DNA of 6,561 nucleotides from Nitrospinae bacterium RIFCSPLOWO2_12_39_16. Lineage in GTDB: Bacteria > Nitrospinota > Nitrospinia > UBA9942. The position numbers and the translations under genes were made by a program. Position 1 is the stretch's first letter; every line of letters begins with the position of its first letter. The notes beneath the pieces are model-generated. The model searched no databases, had not been told where the DNA came from, and saw nothing but the letters and a program-made list of their open reading frames with translations. Below, piece by piece: positions 1 to 5,181 of this stretch. The stretch covers positions 1 to 6,561 of the forward strand of contig MHDO01000039.1 of the NCBI GenBank assembly GCA_001805005.1, in the 5' to 3' direction.

Positions 1-129
1 AAGTCTTCCCCTTTTTCAAATTTATTATCTGCAATACGCATTCATACCAAAGGCATTAAAACACCATGCTCATCTCATATACTGCAAACTTTCGTAATTC
101 CTATTACAAATATATCACATCATAGCAAC

Positions 130-291
130 AGAAGCCTTTTCTTCTTACCTTTTTCTTATGCATCTCTCCCCGTTTTTTATATCCTGCACTGCCTCTTTTC
201 TCAGTTTAGAGGGGGAGAGAATTTTCATACATAAACTATCCCTTCTCCTTTTGCCTGATTCTCTCCACCAAAACCCCTTTAATCCGTTTTG
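130..291. repeat. Diverged fragment related to the dispersed repeat (D)
   Basis: The stretch ccaaaacccctttaatccg (268-286) plus ttttg matches the left arm of copies A and B. Further left, ctcttttctcagtttagagg followed by gggagagaatttt resembles the bases just right of copy B (4470-4500). The core with ggggacag is missing. The first 130 bases of the window show nothing I can annotate; a minus-strand ATG at 41 opens a frame to the left edge with no ribosome site. Confidence 0.4.
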
Positions 292-307
292 CTCAGTCCT
301 TATTACC

Positions 308-332
308 CTATCCCATCACTTGAAATGGATAG
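308..332. terminator. Hairpin after PIN module 1, weak terminator candidate
   Basis: CTATCCCAT and ATGGATAG pair with one bulge around an 8-base loop, starting 12 bases past the antitoxin stop. There is no U-run on either side, so it is not a classical intrinsic terminator; it may be an RNA-stabilising end or part of a repeat. Confidence 0.25.
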
Positions 333-344
333 AGCATATATTAC

Positions 345-533
345 TCAAACTACTTTTTGGCGTCTTTTGCTTATTGCTACTGTAGGTAATTTGATGTGGC
401 TGTTTGAGAGTATTTTTTCTGCGTCATTTTTAATTTTTTTGACATACTCGCTCGGAGCCATATCTTTTACCTCACGGTAAACCTTCTCCTTCCATTCCCA
501 TACCTCAATTAAGGACTTATCATATCTCTTCAT
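345..533 (-). CDS. Small antitoxin-like partner of PIN toxin 1
   Basis: This 62-residue basic protein starts MKRYDKSLIEVWEWKEKVYR, then EVKDMAPSEYVKKIKNDAEK, a probably helical region, and ends in a lysine/arginine-rich tail (ISKRRQKVV). 'YDKSL.EVWEWKEKVY' is a recurring N-terminal pattern of small proteins next to toxin-first PIN genes, to my recollection. It overlaps the toxin by 14 bases, and its start is fixed by GGAGGTG. No known DNA-binding fold is visible. It is not obviously homologous to the other small partner at 5431-5616 beyond size, charge and a (Y/F)D near the start. The antitoxin role is inferred from context. Confidence 0.68.
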   Translation of the reverse strand: MKRYDKSLIEVWEWKEKVYREVKDMAPSEYVKKIKNDAEKILSNSHIKLPTVAISKRRQKVV

Positions 534-999
534 CCGACACCTCCATTGAAGTTATCAACTCCAGTCTTTTCGAATATCCCTCTTTCATATTAATTCCGTT
601 TATAAGTTCCATCTTCTTGAAATTGGATAAGTGCTTTAAATTCCAACTGATTAAGGCATCCATTTCAAAAACCGTGGCAGCTGATGCGTGCATATCATCT
701 TCTATCTTTGCTGCCGGCAAAACTCCTTCTGAAATGTATTTTTGGGCAAGCTCCGAAACTTCCTCATTAATAATCAACCGACTGGGGCTGTGCTCCGCAA
801 TAATACTCAGGAGCATCTGTTTCTTGCTCTCGTTAGCCCTCCCCACTTCCTCGATGACTACATCAGATACGAATATCTCGTATTCGCCCTGCTTGATTTT
901 ATCAAAGAACCTTAGCGTTATCTCTTTCTTCTCAGCCGCATCACCTGCAAAGTAAAAATTCCAAACGGATGTTTCCAGATAAAGGTGAGGTTTTTTCAT
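520..999 (-). CDS. PIN-domain toxin (VapC-like RNase), module 1
   Basis: A 159-residue PIN domain. Expected metal-binding positions are E9 in LYLETSVWNFYF (glutamate where most VapC proteins have aspartate), E50/E51 in DVVIEEV, D101/D102 in EDDMHASAATV and D114 in MDALISWNLKHL, with N120 in the family signature. Such proteins are type II toxins that cleave RNA in the cytosol. Start ATG 999 has GAGGAG 3 bases upstream. The toxin gene comes first and overlaps its presumed antitoxin by 14 bases; its last residues TSMEVSDEEI encode the antitoxin's ribosome site. It is paralogous to the PIN gene at 5606-6073, but diverged enough that recent duplication within the window is unlikely. Whether E9 supports catalysis is unknown. 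Confidence 0.85.
   Translation of the reverse strand: MKKPHLYLETSVWNFYFAGDAAEKKEITLRFFDKIKQGEYEIFVSDVVIEEVGRANESKKQMLLSIIAEHSPSRLIINEEVSELAQKYISEGVLPAAKIEDDMHASAATVFEMDALISWNLKHLSNFKKMELINGINMKEGYSKRLELITSMEVSDEEI
538..544 (-). promoter_or_regulatory. Shine-Dalgarno inside PIN toxin 1
   Basis: GGAGGTG, from the toxin codons for M-E-V, lies 4 bases (6 from GGAGG) before antitoxin ATG 533. Same arrangement as at 5621-5630 and 1999-2005. Confidence 0.7.
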
Positions 1000-1033
1000 T
1001 TTCTCCTCGGTTATCTATGAGCCATAGTCTCTT

Positions 1034-1217
1034 CCAAAACCCTTAAATCCGTTTTGGCGAAATAGGGGACAGCGACCATTTTTCTTACTGTCTCCTGCAG
1101 TCTCCCTCAATAACAAATCATCCCAATAAAAACTGGGCACTGTTATCCCTCTTTACCTTATTCTTATGCCTGACATTAACACATATTACTGACAAAGGTG
1201 TGTCAGAATGATTTTAA
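1034..1217. repeat. Dispersed intergenic repeat, copy A (fullest copy)
   Basis: Runs from ccaaaacccttaaatccg to gtcagaatgattttaa and contains all parts seen in copies B and C. These are a left arm (aaaccc..aatccg), the imperfect hairpin ggggacag...ctgtctcc (1065-1095), a central block ending 'ttatccctctttacctta', and a right end with CTGACA-N6-TGTCAG. It differs from B at 8 of 112 aligned bases. No coding frame. It lies 35 bases from the PIN toxin gene, so that gene's promoter may be inside it; on the minus strand TTGAGG-N17-TAAGAA is conserved in A, B and C but is a weak match. With 1000-1033 and 1218-1313 it accounts for the 314-base gap between PIN module 1 and the third MNT-operon gene. 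Confidence 0.85.
1189..1206. repeat. Inverted repeat CTGACA-N6-TGTCAG (copy A)
   Basis: Perfect 6-bp arms around aaggtg near the right end of repeat copy A, conserved in copy C at 5328-5345 with one spacer difference and absent from copy B, which ends earlier. Confidence 0.6.
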
Positions 1218-1262
1218 ATTTTTCATGTCTATCTCTGGATTGCATTGGGTATCGTGCCACTG
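1216..1262. repeat. Second copy of the REP-like/MNT-upstream segment
   Basis: The run tttttcatgtctatctctgg plus att is identical to the segment at 2532-2557, followed by a similar gtatcgtgcca..gaaa block. Read on the minus strand it again leads into an ATG (MKNLKSF then TGA), so only the gene start remains. It abuts the right end of repeat copy A. Confidence 0.55.
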
Positions 1263-1313
1263 AAAAATCAGGTCTTCCGTCATCTTCAAATCCACTTTAC
1301 ATCTGATTCGTTA

Positions 1314-1646
1314 TCAAATCCCATATTTAATCTCTTTCAGATTTTCCCTGCTGATTTCTACGCCGCCCTTTATCATATCTTTACCTATTTCAGGTTCAAA
1401 CCTGATTTCAGAAACATACTCTCCAAAAACATCGGCTACTTCTTCATTTCCTTCTATAATGAGTGTTCCAAAATTTCCTTCTCCCCAATGGACAAAACGA
1501 TTTTCCCTGAAATATACCTTCCTGTCCTGCCGCAAATAATGCTCTGCGATATCCCTAAGAAAGCCGATATATCAATCAGTAATATCCCTTTCCAATTTAT
1601 CAAACCGCTCTTTTGTATGTTTCCAAAGAGACTGTGGCTTTTCCAT
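1314..1646 (-). pseudogene. Third gene of the MNT/HEPN operon, in-frame TGA; family unknown
   Basis: ATG 1646 directly follows the TAA of the restored hepT frame. The frame reads MEKPQSLWKHTKERFDKLER then DITD, hits TGA (1574-1572), and continues without any shift as YIGFLRDIAEHYLRQD, KVYFRENRFVHWGEGNFGTL, IIEGNEEVADVFGEYV, IRFEPEIGKDMIKGGVEI and SRENLKEIKYGI to TGA-TAA. The full product would be 110 positions. Both sides of the TGA look like real protein, and there is no frame change, so a nonsense mutation at codon 25 is the simplest reading. TGA ends other genes here, so the code is standard. A TTG at 1535 could start a short product but has no clear ribosome site. I do not recognise the family; tight linkage suggests an accessory part of this MNT/HEPN module. 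Confidence 0.65.
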
Positions 1647-1995
1647 TTATTCATTACCTCTTTCATCTGGGACAATGCGCTCAAGGGCAATGATAAGGCT
1701 TGGAATATCATTTTGGACAGTATCCCAGACCTCATCCATATCAACCTTAGTCGTACGCATGAATCAATATGTCCCGCATCCTCGCCATACTCGACCATGG
1801 AACATCAGGATGTGCCTTTCGGATATCGTCAGACAATCGTTTAACCGCCTCACCGATAACCTCAAAACAGCGTATAACAGCATATTGAGTCTTATTGTCA
1901 GAAAGAAATGCCTCTTTAGTCATGCCGGCAGTGAAATCGCGGGTATCCCTGGCATATAACAGAATATCAAGCAGATACGACATGTCACGCGACAT
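1647..1995 (-). pseudogene. hepT: HEPN RNase toxin HepT (DUF86), frameshifted
   Basis: The first 82 codons give MSRDMSYLLDILLYARDT to RMRDILIHAYD and then hit TAA at 1747-1749. The active-site motif RX4HXY is present (R74, H79, Y81). Skipping one T of that stop gives KVDMDEVWDTVQNDIPSLII and then ALERIVPDERGNE before TAA at 1647. That is the expected C-terminal part of DUF86 ('VDxxxVWxTVQNDIP'), so the complete protein would be 115 residues. The lesion is a single-base insertion directly after the codon following the catalytic tyrosine. HepT is an RNase whose tyrosine is AMPylated by MntA. The truncated product lacks the last helix and is probably unstable or inactive. A sequencing error is possible; the local sequence is no long homopolymer. 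It overlaps mntA by 11 bases. Confidence 0.88.
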
Positions 1996-2299
1996 ATACC
2001 ACCTCTATAGAGGACAGGATTTCCTTGCGCCTGATATAGTTCCGGCTTTGCTCCACTGCCTTCCGGGTTAGAAGGTCAACCTCTCTTCCAAAAATTTTCT
2101 GAAGGTCATCAACCATCGTTCCTATATCAAGTAGAGATCTCCGTGCATCGGGTTCAAAATCCACGAGGACATCAACATCGCTTTCGGGCATGAAATCATC
2201 TCTAAGCACCGAACCGAAAAGGGCAAATTCTTGCACCTTCCATTTCTTGCAAAAATCAGCAATCTTATCTTTCGGCAACTCTATCCTTGCTTTTTCCAT
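1985..2299 (-). CDS. mntA: MNT-type nucleotidyltransferase antitoxin (MntA)
   Basis: A 104-residue minimal nucleotidyltransferase. The catalytic motif is exact: G29-S30, ten residues, then D41-x-D43 (FALFGSVLRDDF...ESDVDVLVDF), with the third acid at D75 in GREVDLLT. In characterised HEPN/MNT pairs, MntA transfers AMP from ATP to a tyrosine next to the RX4HXY active site of HepT and so silences that RNase. I take ATG 2299 as the start because AAGGAAG stands about 8 bases upstream; a TTG 24 bases earlier in frame has no better support. The end overlaps hepT by 11 bases, and its final residues SSIEVVYVA encode hepT's ribosome site. The gene looks intact, while the toxin it should control is broken. 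Confidence 0.9.
   Translation of the reverse strand: MEKARIELPKDKIADFCKKWKVQEFALFGSVLRDDFMPESDVDVLVDFEPDARRSLLDIGTMVDDLQKIFGREVDLLTRKAVEQSRNYIRRKEILSSIEVVYVA
1999..2005 (-). promoter_or_regulatory. Shine-Dalgarno of hepT inside mntA
   Basis: GAGGTGG, read from the mntA codons for the tail residues E-V-V, sits 3 bases (6 from GAGG) before ATG 1995. It decides for ATG 1995 over the ATG at residue 5 of HepT. Confidence 0.6.
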
Positions 2300-2319
2300 T
2301 ACTCCACTTCCTTGATTTC

Positions 2320-2454
2320 TCAATTTTTAGACTTTTCAAATTGCTCTACCAATTTTTTTATTGCGGGCAATTTAGTATCATATCCACGGAATTCCAATCT
2401 GTCTGTACCCTCTCTACCTCCTAAATCTCTACCAAATTCTATATCATAAGAGGT
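2320..2454 (-). pseudogene. Orphan C-terminal fragment, family unknown
   Basis: An open stretch of 44 codons without an ATG. It reads from TSYDIEFGRDLGGREGTDRL through EFRGYDTKLPAIKKLVEQFE to a TGA stop. It is in the same frame as the MNT stub but separated from it by TGA and TAA. The mixed charged/hydrophobic composition looks like real protein, perhaps the tail of a deleted gene fused to the stub by deletion. I do not recognise it. It ends 20 bases before the intact mntA start. Confidence 0.35.
2324..2352 (-). promoter_or_regulatory. Weak promoter candidate before mntA
   Basis: TTGGTA (2352-2347) and TAAAAA (2329-2324) are spaced by 17 bases on the minus strand, each 4/6 to consensus. The start point would lie near 2317, about 18 bases before ATG 2299. 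The site falls inside the orphan fragment, so it may be fortuitous. Confidence 0.3.
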
Positions 2455-2460
2455 TTATGT

Positions 2461-2538
2461 TCAAACCTTTTCAGGTCGAAACCGCTCAACTATCCTCTGA
2501 ACTATCTCTTGTATTGCCTTTTCTGTTTCTTTTTTCAT
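2461..2538 (-). pseudogene. Truncated MNT nucleotidyltransferase, N-terminal stub
   Basis: A 25-codon frame starting MKKETEKAIQEIVQRIVERF and ending RPEKV before TGA. This is the typical first helix of minimal nucleotidyltransferases, which continue '(P)EKIILFGSxARG'. The frame stops exactly where the catalytic GSxRG block should begin, so the gene has been cut. It is a second MNT gene, distinct from the intact one at 1985-2299. The sequence just upstream is a REP-like segment that also occurs at 1219-1262. It probably makes no functional product. Recognition is by N-terminal pattern only. Confidence 0.55.
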
Positions 2539-2594
2539 GTCTATCTCTGGATTACTTCAGTATCGTGCTACCGAAATTATGTCCCCAGAATTTC
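2532..2594. repeat. REP-like element joined to an MNT gene start
   Basis: The part tttttcatgtctatctctgg plus att is identical to 1219-1243, and it continues into cagtatcgtgctaccgaaat, similar to 1244-1262 and to 5408-5428. It ends in GAAATT-N10-AATTTC (2573-2594). The element therefore carries the upstream region of a minus-strand ATG (2538) as well as a palindrome. Confidence 0.55.
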
Positions 2595-2600
2595 ACCTCG

Positions 2601-3077
2601 TCAACAATATTTTCCTTTGTTATGCCCTGATACCTTCACAATATAGTTTTGAAATTCAAATATAGTTAACTTTGCCTGATATTTTTTAGAAAACCGTATT
2701 TCATAGTATGCCCCAGACAAGCCCCCTTTTGGATTATAGTTAAGACATTTAAACTCACCTTTACCCCAATCTGAGCCTCTTGCGATATATAAAGAAAGGG
2801 GCTTTCCTTCTATTATGCGGACTGCACAAAATATAAAATCGTTGCTTATTTGAAATTTATCTTCCTTTATAAAAGGATTTGACCTCTCATCAGTTGTTTT
2901 TACCTGCACCGAAAAAAACTTCCCAGAACGATTCCTAATTATAAAATCAATGCCGCGATCATCATATTCAGAGTTGTAAACTTCAAAACCTTCGAGAGTA
3001 AAAGCCATTTTGGAGAATGCCACCCCAAGCGATCCTTTTTGTATTTTGTTAAGGTGCTTATATGTTGTTTTCAGCAT
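2601..3077 (-). CDS. Small PD-(D/E)XK-like protein (DUF4365-like)
   Basis: A 158-residue protein. Residues 12-60 follow the plan of PD-(D/E)XK-like families such as DUF4365: a helix (KGSLGVAFSKMAFTLEG), strand FEVY, then EYDDRGIDFIIR with D44, and KFFSVQVKTT with Q58 and K60 as a QxK variant of the (D/E)xK motif. A later LYIARGSDWG segment also suits the family. The usual glutamate of the first helix is not evident, so catalysis is uncertain. Start ATG 3077 follows AGGAGA by 8 bases. It lies 169 bases downstream of the larger nuclease; that gap (3078-3246) holds no gene or clear promoter I can see. The last residues, HNKGKYC, run up to a REP-like element, so the natural C-terminus may have been altered by it. 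It may be the partner of the neighbouring nuclease or an independent gene. Confidence 0.6.
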   Translation of the reverse strand: MLKTTYKHLNKIQKGSLGVAFSKMAFTLEGFEVYNSEYDDRGIDFIIRNRSGKFFSVQVKTTDERSNPFIKEDKFQISNDFIFCAVRIIEGKPLSLYIARGSDWGKGEFKCLNYNPKGGLSGAYYEIRFSKKYQAKLTIFEFQNYIVKVSGHNKGKYC

Positions 3078-3246
3078 TTAATCTTCTCCTATTGACGAGC
3101 ATAAGCAACTGAGGGTAATGAGGCCGGAATGAAAAACACAACAAACTTATTCCCCCCTCTGCCCGATATCTTTACTATACGTTTCTGGTTATTTGTCTCT
3201 CTTGTCTGCGGTACACCCGTCTAAATGCGATAGCACCGCCACCATT

Positions 3247-4251
3247 TCAAAAATCCTCAGACAAAACATTTGAGTTCATATTAAAGAACCTATAAAAAAT
3301 AGGAAGATTAAATTTCCGTCTGATATGAGCAAGATATTTCTTAGTATCTGAATCTGGATCATTATCCGAGACAATAATCAGCTTTTCGGCTCTTTCCGAG
3401 TCAGGCCAACACGAATACTCCAGAATCTGCCCGAGTGCATTTCTAAGGCTCAATTTAGGGCTGTCCGTTTTTATTTCAAAGTAGTGCCATTTATCAGAAT
3501 GAGTCTTTCCCTTGATATCAACTCTGTCTTTTTCTATGGCTACCGTCTTGTATTCATTTTTATATTGATCCCTCAATAATGCACATAGAGCATTTTGCAG
3601 TTTGTCATGATATGGATCAAAAGAACTGTCCACTTTATATATGCGATTTCTTCTTTTTGTATTCCTAAACTTACCTTCGTTCTCCTCATCTGAAATTTCA
3701 GCAACAAATTTGAAATCAGTTGATTTAGGCAAAAGTCTATACCGAGTCGTCGTTATGTTAATGTCTTTATCTGATAATTCCTCGACTTCCTCGGGTCTAA
3801 TAACATCTTCAAATTTAAATTTTACATTAAAGAAAATATTAGGAGATGTTCTGGTAAACGTTTTTGGGTTTGCACCTGCCTGCTCTATCCCTTTTACCAT
3901 TTCTTTAAGCCATTTCTTTTGTTTATAAATCTTGTAGATATCACTGGATTCGGCTTTAGAAATGCAAGCGGCATTCTTTATTTGTCCAACAAAATATTTT
4001 ATACCGTCGGTGATTGTGAACAAGAAAATGTTGTACGTTTTACCGACATGCGTGTCAGATTTCAAGTTTAGCGGCTGCAAAAAAGCATAATGATACCCAT
4101 TAACAATGCGGCTTCTATCAAATAACCATTCCTCGTGACCATATCCATATTCTGCCTCGAATGACTTTGATGCTGCACTTTTGCCTTGTGAACCTGATGG
4201 AAATTTCCAACCTTCAAAATTCCAGCATATTTTTGATATTTTATTTTCCAT
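3247..4251 (-). CDS. Putative two-domain nuclease with PD-(D/E)XK C-terminus
   Basis: A 334-residue protein I cannot name. The C-terminal part (about 210-320) has a PD-(D/E)XK pattern: VAIEKDRVDI (E240, D245), HYFEIKTD (E259, K261), then NALGQILEYS with Q275 and a late strand KLIIVSDND, as in restriction-type nucleases. The N-terminal part (about 10-95) is rich in aromatic residues: W15, GYGHEEWLFD (36-45), NGYHYAFLQP (51-60) and YNIFLFTI...YFVGQI, a strand pattern reminiscent of small PUA/EVE/YTH-like beta barrels that read modified bases. A charged linker (150-205) joins them. Start ATG 4251 follows GGAGG by 7 bases. There is no methyltransferase, ATPase or specificity gene beside it, so a modification-dependent (type IV-like) restriction enzyme is a reasonable guess, not a result. 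Alternatives are a DNA-repair nuclease or a toxin. The nuclease fold call is moderate; the N-terminal call is weak. Confidence 0.65.
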   Translation of the reverse strand: MENKISKICWNFEGWKFPSGSQGKSAASKSFEAEYGYGHEEWLFDRSRIVNGYHYAFLQPLNLKSDTHVGKTYNIFLFTITDGIKYFVGQIKNAACISKAESSDIYKIYKQKKWLKEMVKGIEQAGANPKTFTRTSPNIFFNVKFKFEDVIRPEEVEELSDKDINITTTRYRLLPKSTDFKFVAEISDEENEGKFRNTKRRNRIYKVDSSFDPYHDKLQNALCALLRDQYKNEYKTVAIEKDRVDIKGKTHSDKWHYFEIKTDSPKLSLRNALGQILEYSCWPDSERAEKLIIVSDNDPDSDTKKYLAHIRRKFNLPIFYRFFNMNSNVLSEDF

Positions 4252-4330
4252 TGAGTATCCTCCAAATTTTTATTTTATGGTTGGGAACCAGCGCAGAATT
4301 CCGTTACCTCCCCACCTATTTTTCTCTCTC

Positions 4331-4462
4331 CCTAAACCCCTTTAATCCGCCTTGGCGAAATGGGGGACAGCGACCATTTTTCTTACTGTCTCCTGCAGCC
4401 TCCCTCAATAACAAATCATTTCAATAAAAAATGGGCTCTGTTATCCCTATTTACCTTATCCT
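4331..4462. repeat. Dispersed intergenic repeat, copy B
   Basis: Starts cctaaacccctttaatccgc and runs to ttaccttatcctt. Over 112 ungapped bases it differs from copy A (1054-1165) at 8 positions by hand count, about 93% identity. It lacks the right part with CTGACA-N6-TGTCAG found in A and C. It contains the imperfect hairpin ggggacag...ctgtctcc (4363-4393). It lies between the DUF5615 gene and the nuclease gene, about 80 bases before the nuclease start. Confidence 0.85.
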
Positions 4463-4509
4463 TTTTTCCTCTTTCCTCAGTTCAGGCAGAGAGAGGATTT
4501 AACAGGATA

Positions 4510-4863
4510 CTATTTTTTGTCTTTCCAGACAGTATGGTATGTGTCCTGCATAATAACGGTTAATCCCTGCCATTTCTTTTCTTTAAAAAGGCTTATCGCC
4601 TTCATAATCTTTTGATGTATCTTAATCCTGTTAGGCTGCTTAAGTCGTATAATCAGGATGCCGTTATGTTTCTCGTAGCGATTGTTGGCAAATCCTTTAT
4701 CCGTTGTTACCAGCAGACAGCCTGTTTTTTGAGCCATCTCCCATATATCTTCATCAGCCATACCTTCTTTTTCCGTGCCGCGAATATCTACAACTTCATG
4801 ACCAAGTCTTAGTAATTCTTTAACAGTCATCATAGGGATATTTTCATCCACAAAAATCTTCAT
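4510..4863 (-). CDS. DUF5615 PIN-like toxin
   Basis: A 117-residue protein beginning MKIFVDENIP, the hallmark of DUF5615 / Mut7-C-type PIN-like proteins. The acidic sites seen are D6-E7-N8, the ADEDIWEMA segment (D37, D39) and LVTTDKGFAN (D55), followed by the 'ILIIRL' strand ending at R73. In this family these residues form a PIN-like metal site, so ribonuclease activity is expected but has been shown for few members. Start ATG 4863 overlaps the DUF433 stop as ATGA, so translation is coupled. Length and motif order match intact members, and I see no lesion. Its C-terminus reads TVIMQDTYHTVWKDKK. Repeat copy B begins about 48 bases beyond the stop. Confidence 0.87.
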   Translation of the reverse strand: MKIFVDENIPMMTVKELLRLGHEVVDIRGTEKEGMADEDIWEMAQKTGCLLVTTDKGFANNRYEKHNGILIIRLKQPNRIKIHQKIMKAISLFKEKKWQGLTVIMQDTYHTVWKDKK

Positions 4864-5102
4864 GCCACAACTTTGTCAGAAATAACTTGCTCCTCTGTCA
4901 GTTCAGCAGCATACTCTATGCAGGCAAGTATATCCTCCTGCGTAATGGAAGTGTATTCCTCAAGGAGGTTATCAACAGTGTCTCCATTGGCTAACATATG
5001 CAGGATTTGATGAACAGGGATGCGCGTTCCTTTTACACATGCCTGTCCGTGACAGATTTTTGGGTCAACAGAAATGTGTTCAAGCATAAATTTATTTGCC
5101 AT
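4860..5102 (-). CDS. DUF433-family antitoxin
   Basis: An 80-residue protein with the DUF433 signature: HISVDPKICHGQACVKGTRI at residues 9-28 (the 'CHGxAxVKGTRIPV' core), then HMLANGDTVDNLLEEYTSIT (35-54) and ILACIEYAAEL. DUF433 proteins have a winged helix-turn-helix-like fold and pair with PIN-like proteins as antitoxins. This one is cytosolic and probably binds its own promoter, where a perfect palindrome touches the -35 box. Start ATG 5102 is supported by GGGAGG 8 bases upstream; ATG at residue 6 has no such site. It overlaps the toxin gene by 4 bases (ATGA), the classical antitoxin-first order and the opposite of the two PIN modules in this window. The family assignment is firm; the antitoxin function is from family context. 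Confidence 0.87.
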   Translation of the reverse strand: MANKFMLEHISVDPKICHGQACVKGTRIPVHQILHMLANGDTVDNLLEEYTSITQEDILACIEYAAELTEEQVISDKVVA

Positions 5103-5153
5103 ATTTTTAGCCTCCCTTTAGAGAAAATGTTACATTCTACAATGAGTAGCCAT

Positions 5154-5181
5154 ATTTTACACACCTACCCACTAAAGTCAA
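5154..5181 (-). promoter_or_regulatory. Sigma70-type promoter of the DUF433/DUF5615 operon
   Basis: On the minus strand TTGACT (5181-5176) is followed after 16 bases by TAAAAT (5159-5154). Both hexamers match the consensus at 5 of 6 positions. Transcription would begin near 5147, leaving a leader of about 45 bases that ends in GGGAGG, 8 bases before ATG 5102. This is the best promoter candidate in the window. Confidence 0.65.

Noticed and set aside
1..41. Start of a minus-strand gene leaving the left edge (MRIADNKFEKGED)
   Set aside because: Only 13 codons are visible, preceded by a stop with no ribosome site; too little to support.
158..480. Plus-strand frames encoding hydrophobic leucine-rich peptides
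   Set aside because: They lie over repeat-like, pyrimidine-rich DNA and antisense to the antitoxin; hydrophobicity follows from T-rich composition and there is no ribosome site.
617..955. 112-codon plus-strand frame
   Set aside because: Antisense shadow of the PIN toxin gene.
1572..1574. TGA as a recoded selenocysteine or tryptophan codon
   Set aside because: TGA ends several other genes in the window (PIN 1, MntA, DUF433), no SECIS-like hairpin was apparent downstream, and the adjacent gene is also broken, so nonsense mutation is simpler.
1747..1755. Programmed +1 frameshift in hepT, as in the RF2 gene
   Set aside because: The stop-skipping geometry is similar, but there is no slippery P-site codon and no internal Shine-Dalgarno at the right distance.
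1454..1798. 114-codon minus-strand frame over the hepT 3' half
   Set aside because: It is the third frame relative to both hepT parts and to the downstream gene, and its peptide matches nothing I recognise.
1245..1844. A 199-codon plus-strand frame, the longest on that strand
   Set aside because: It lies opposite hepT and the third MNT-operon gene, whose minus-strand translations match a known family and look like protein; the plus-strand peptide has a shadow-like composition and no ribosome site I can see.
4465..4505. Imperfect hairpin cctct...agagg after the DUF5615 gene as a terminator
   Set aside because: The stem is broken and there is no T-run in the direction of transcription.
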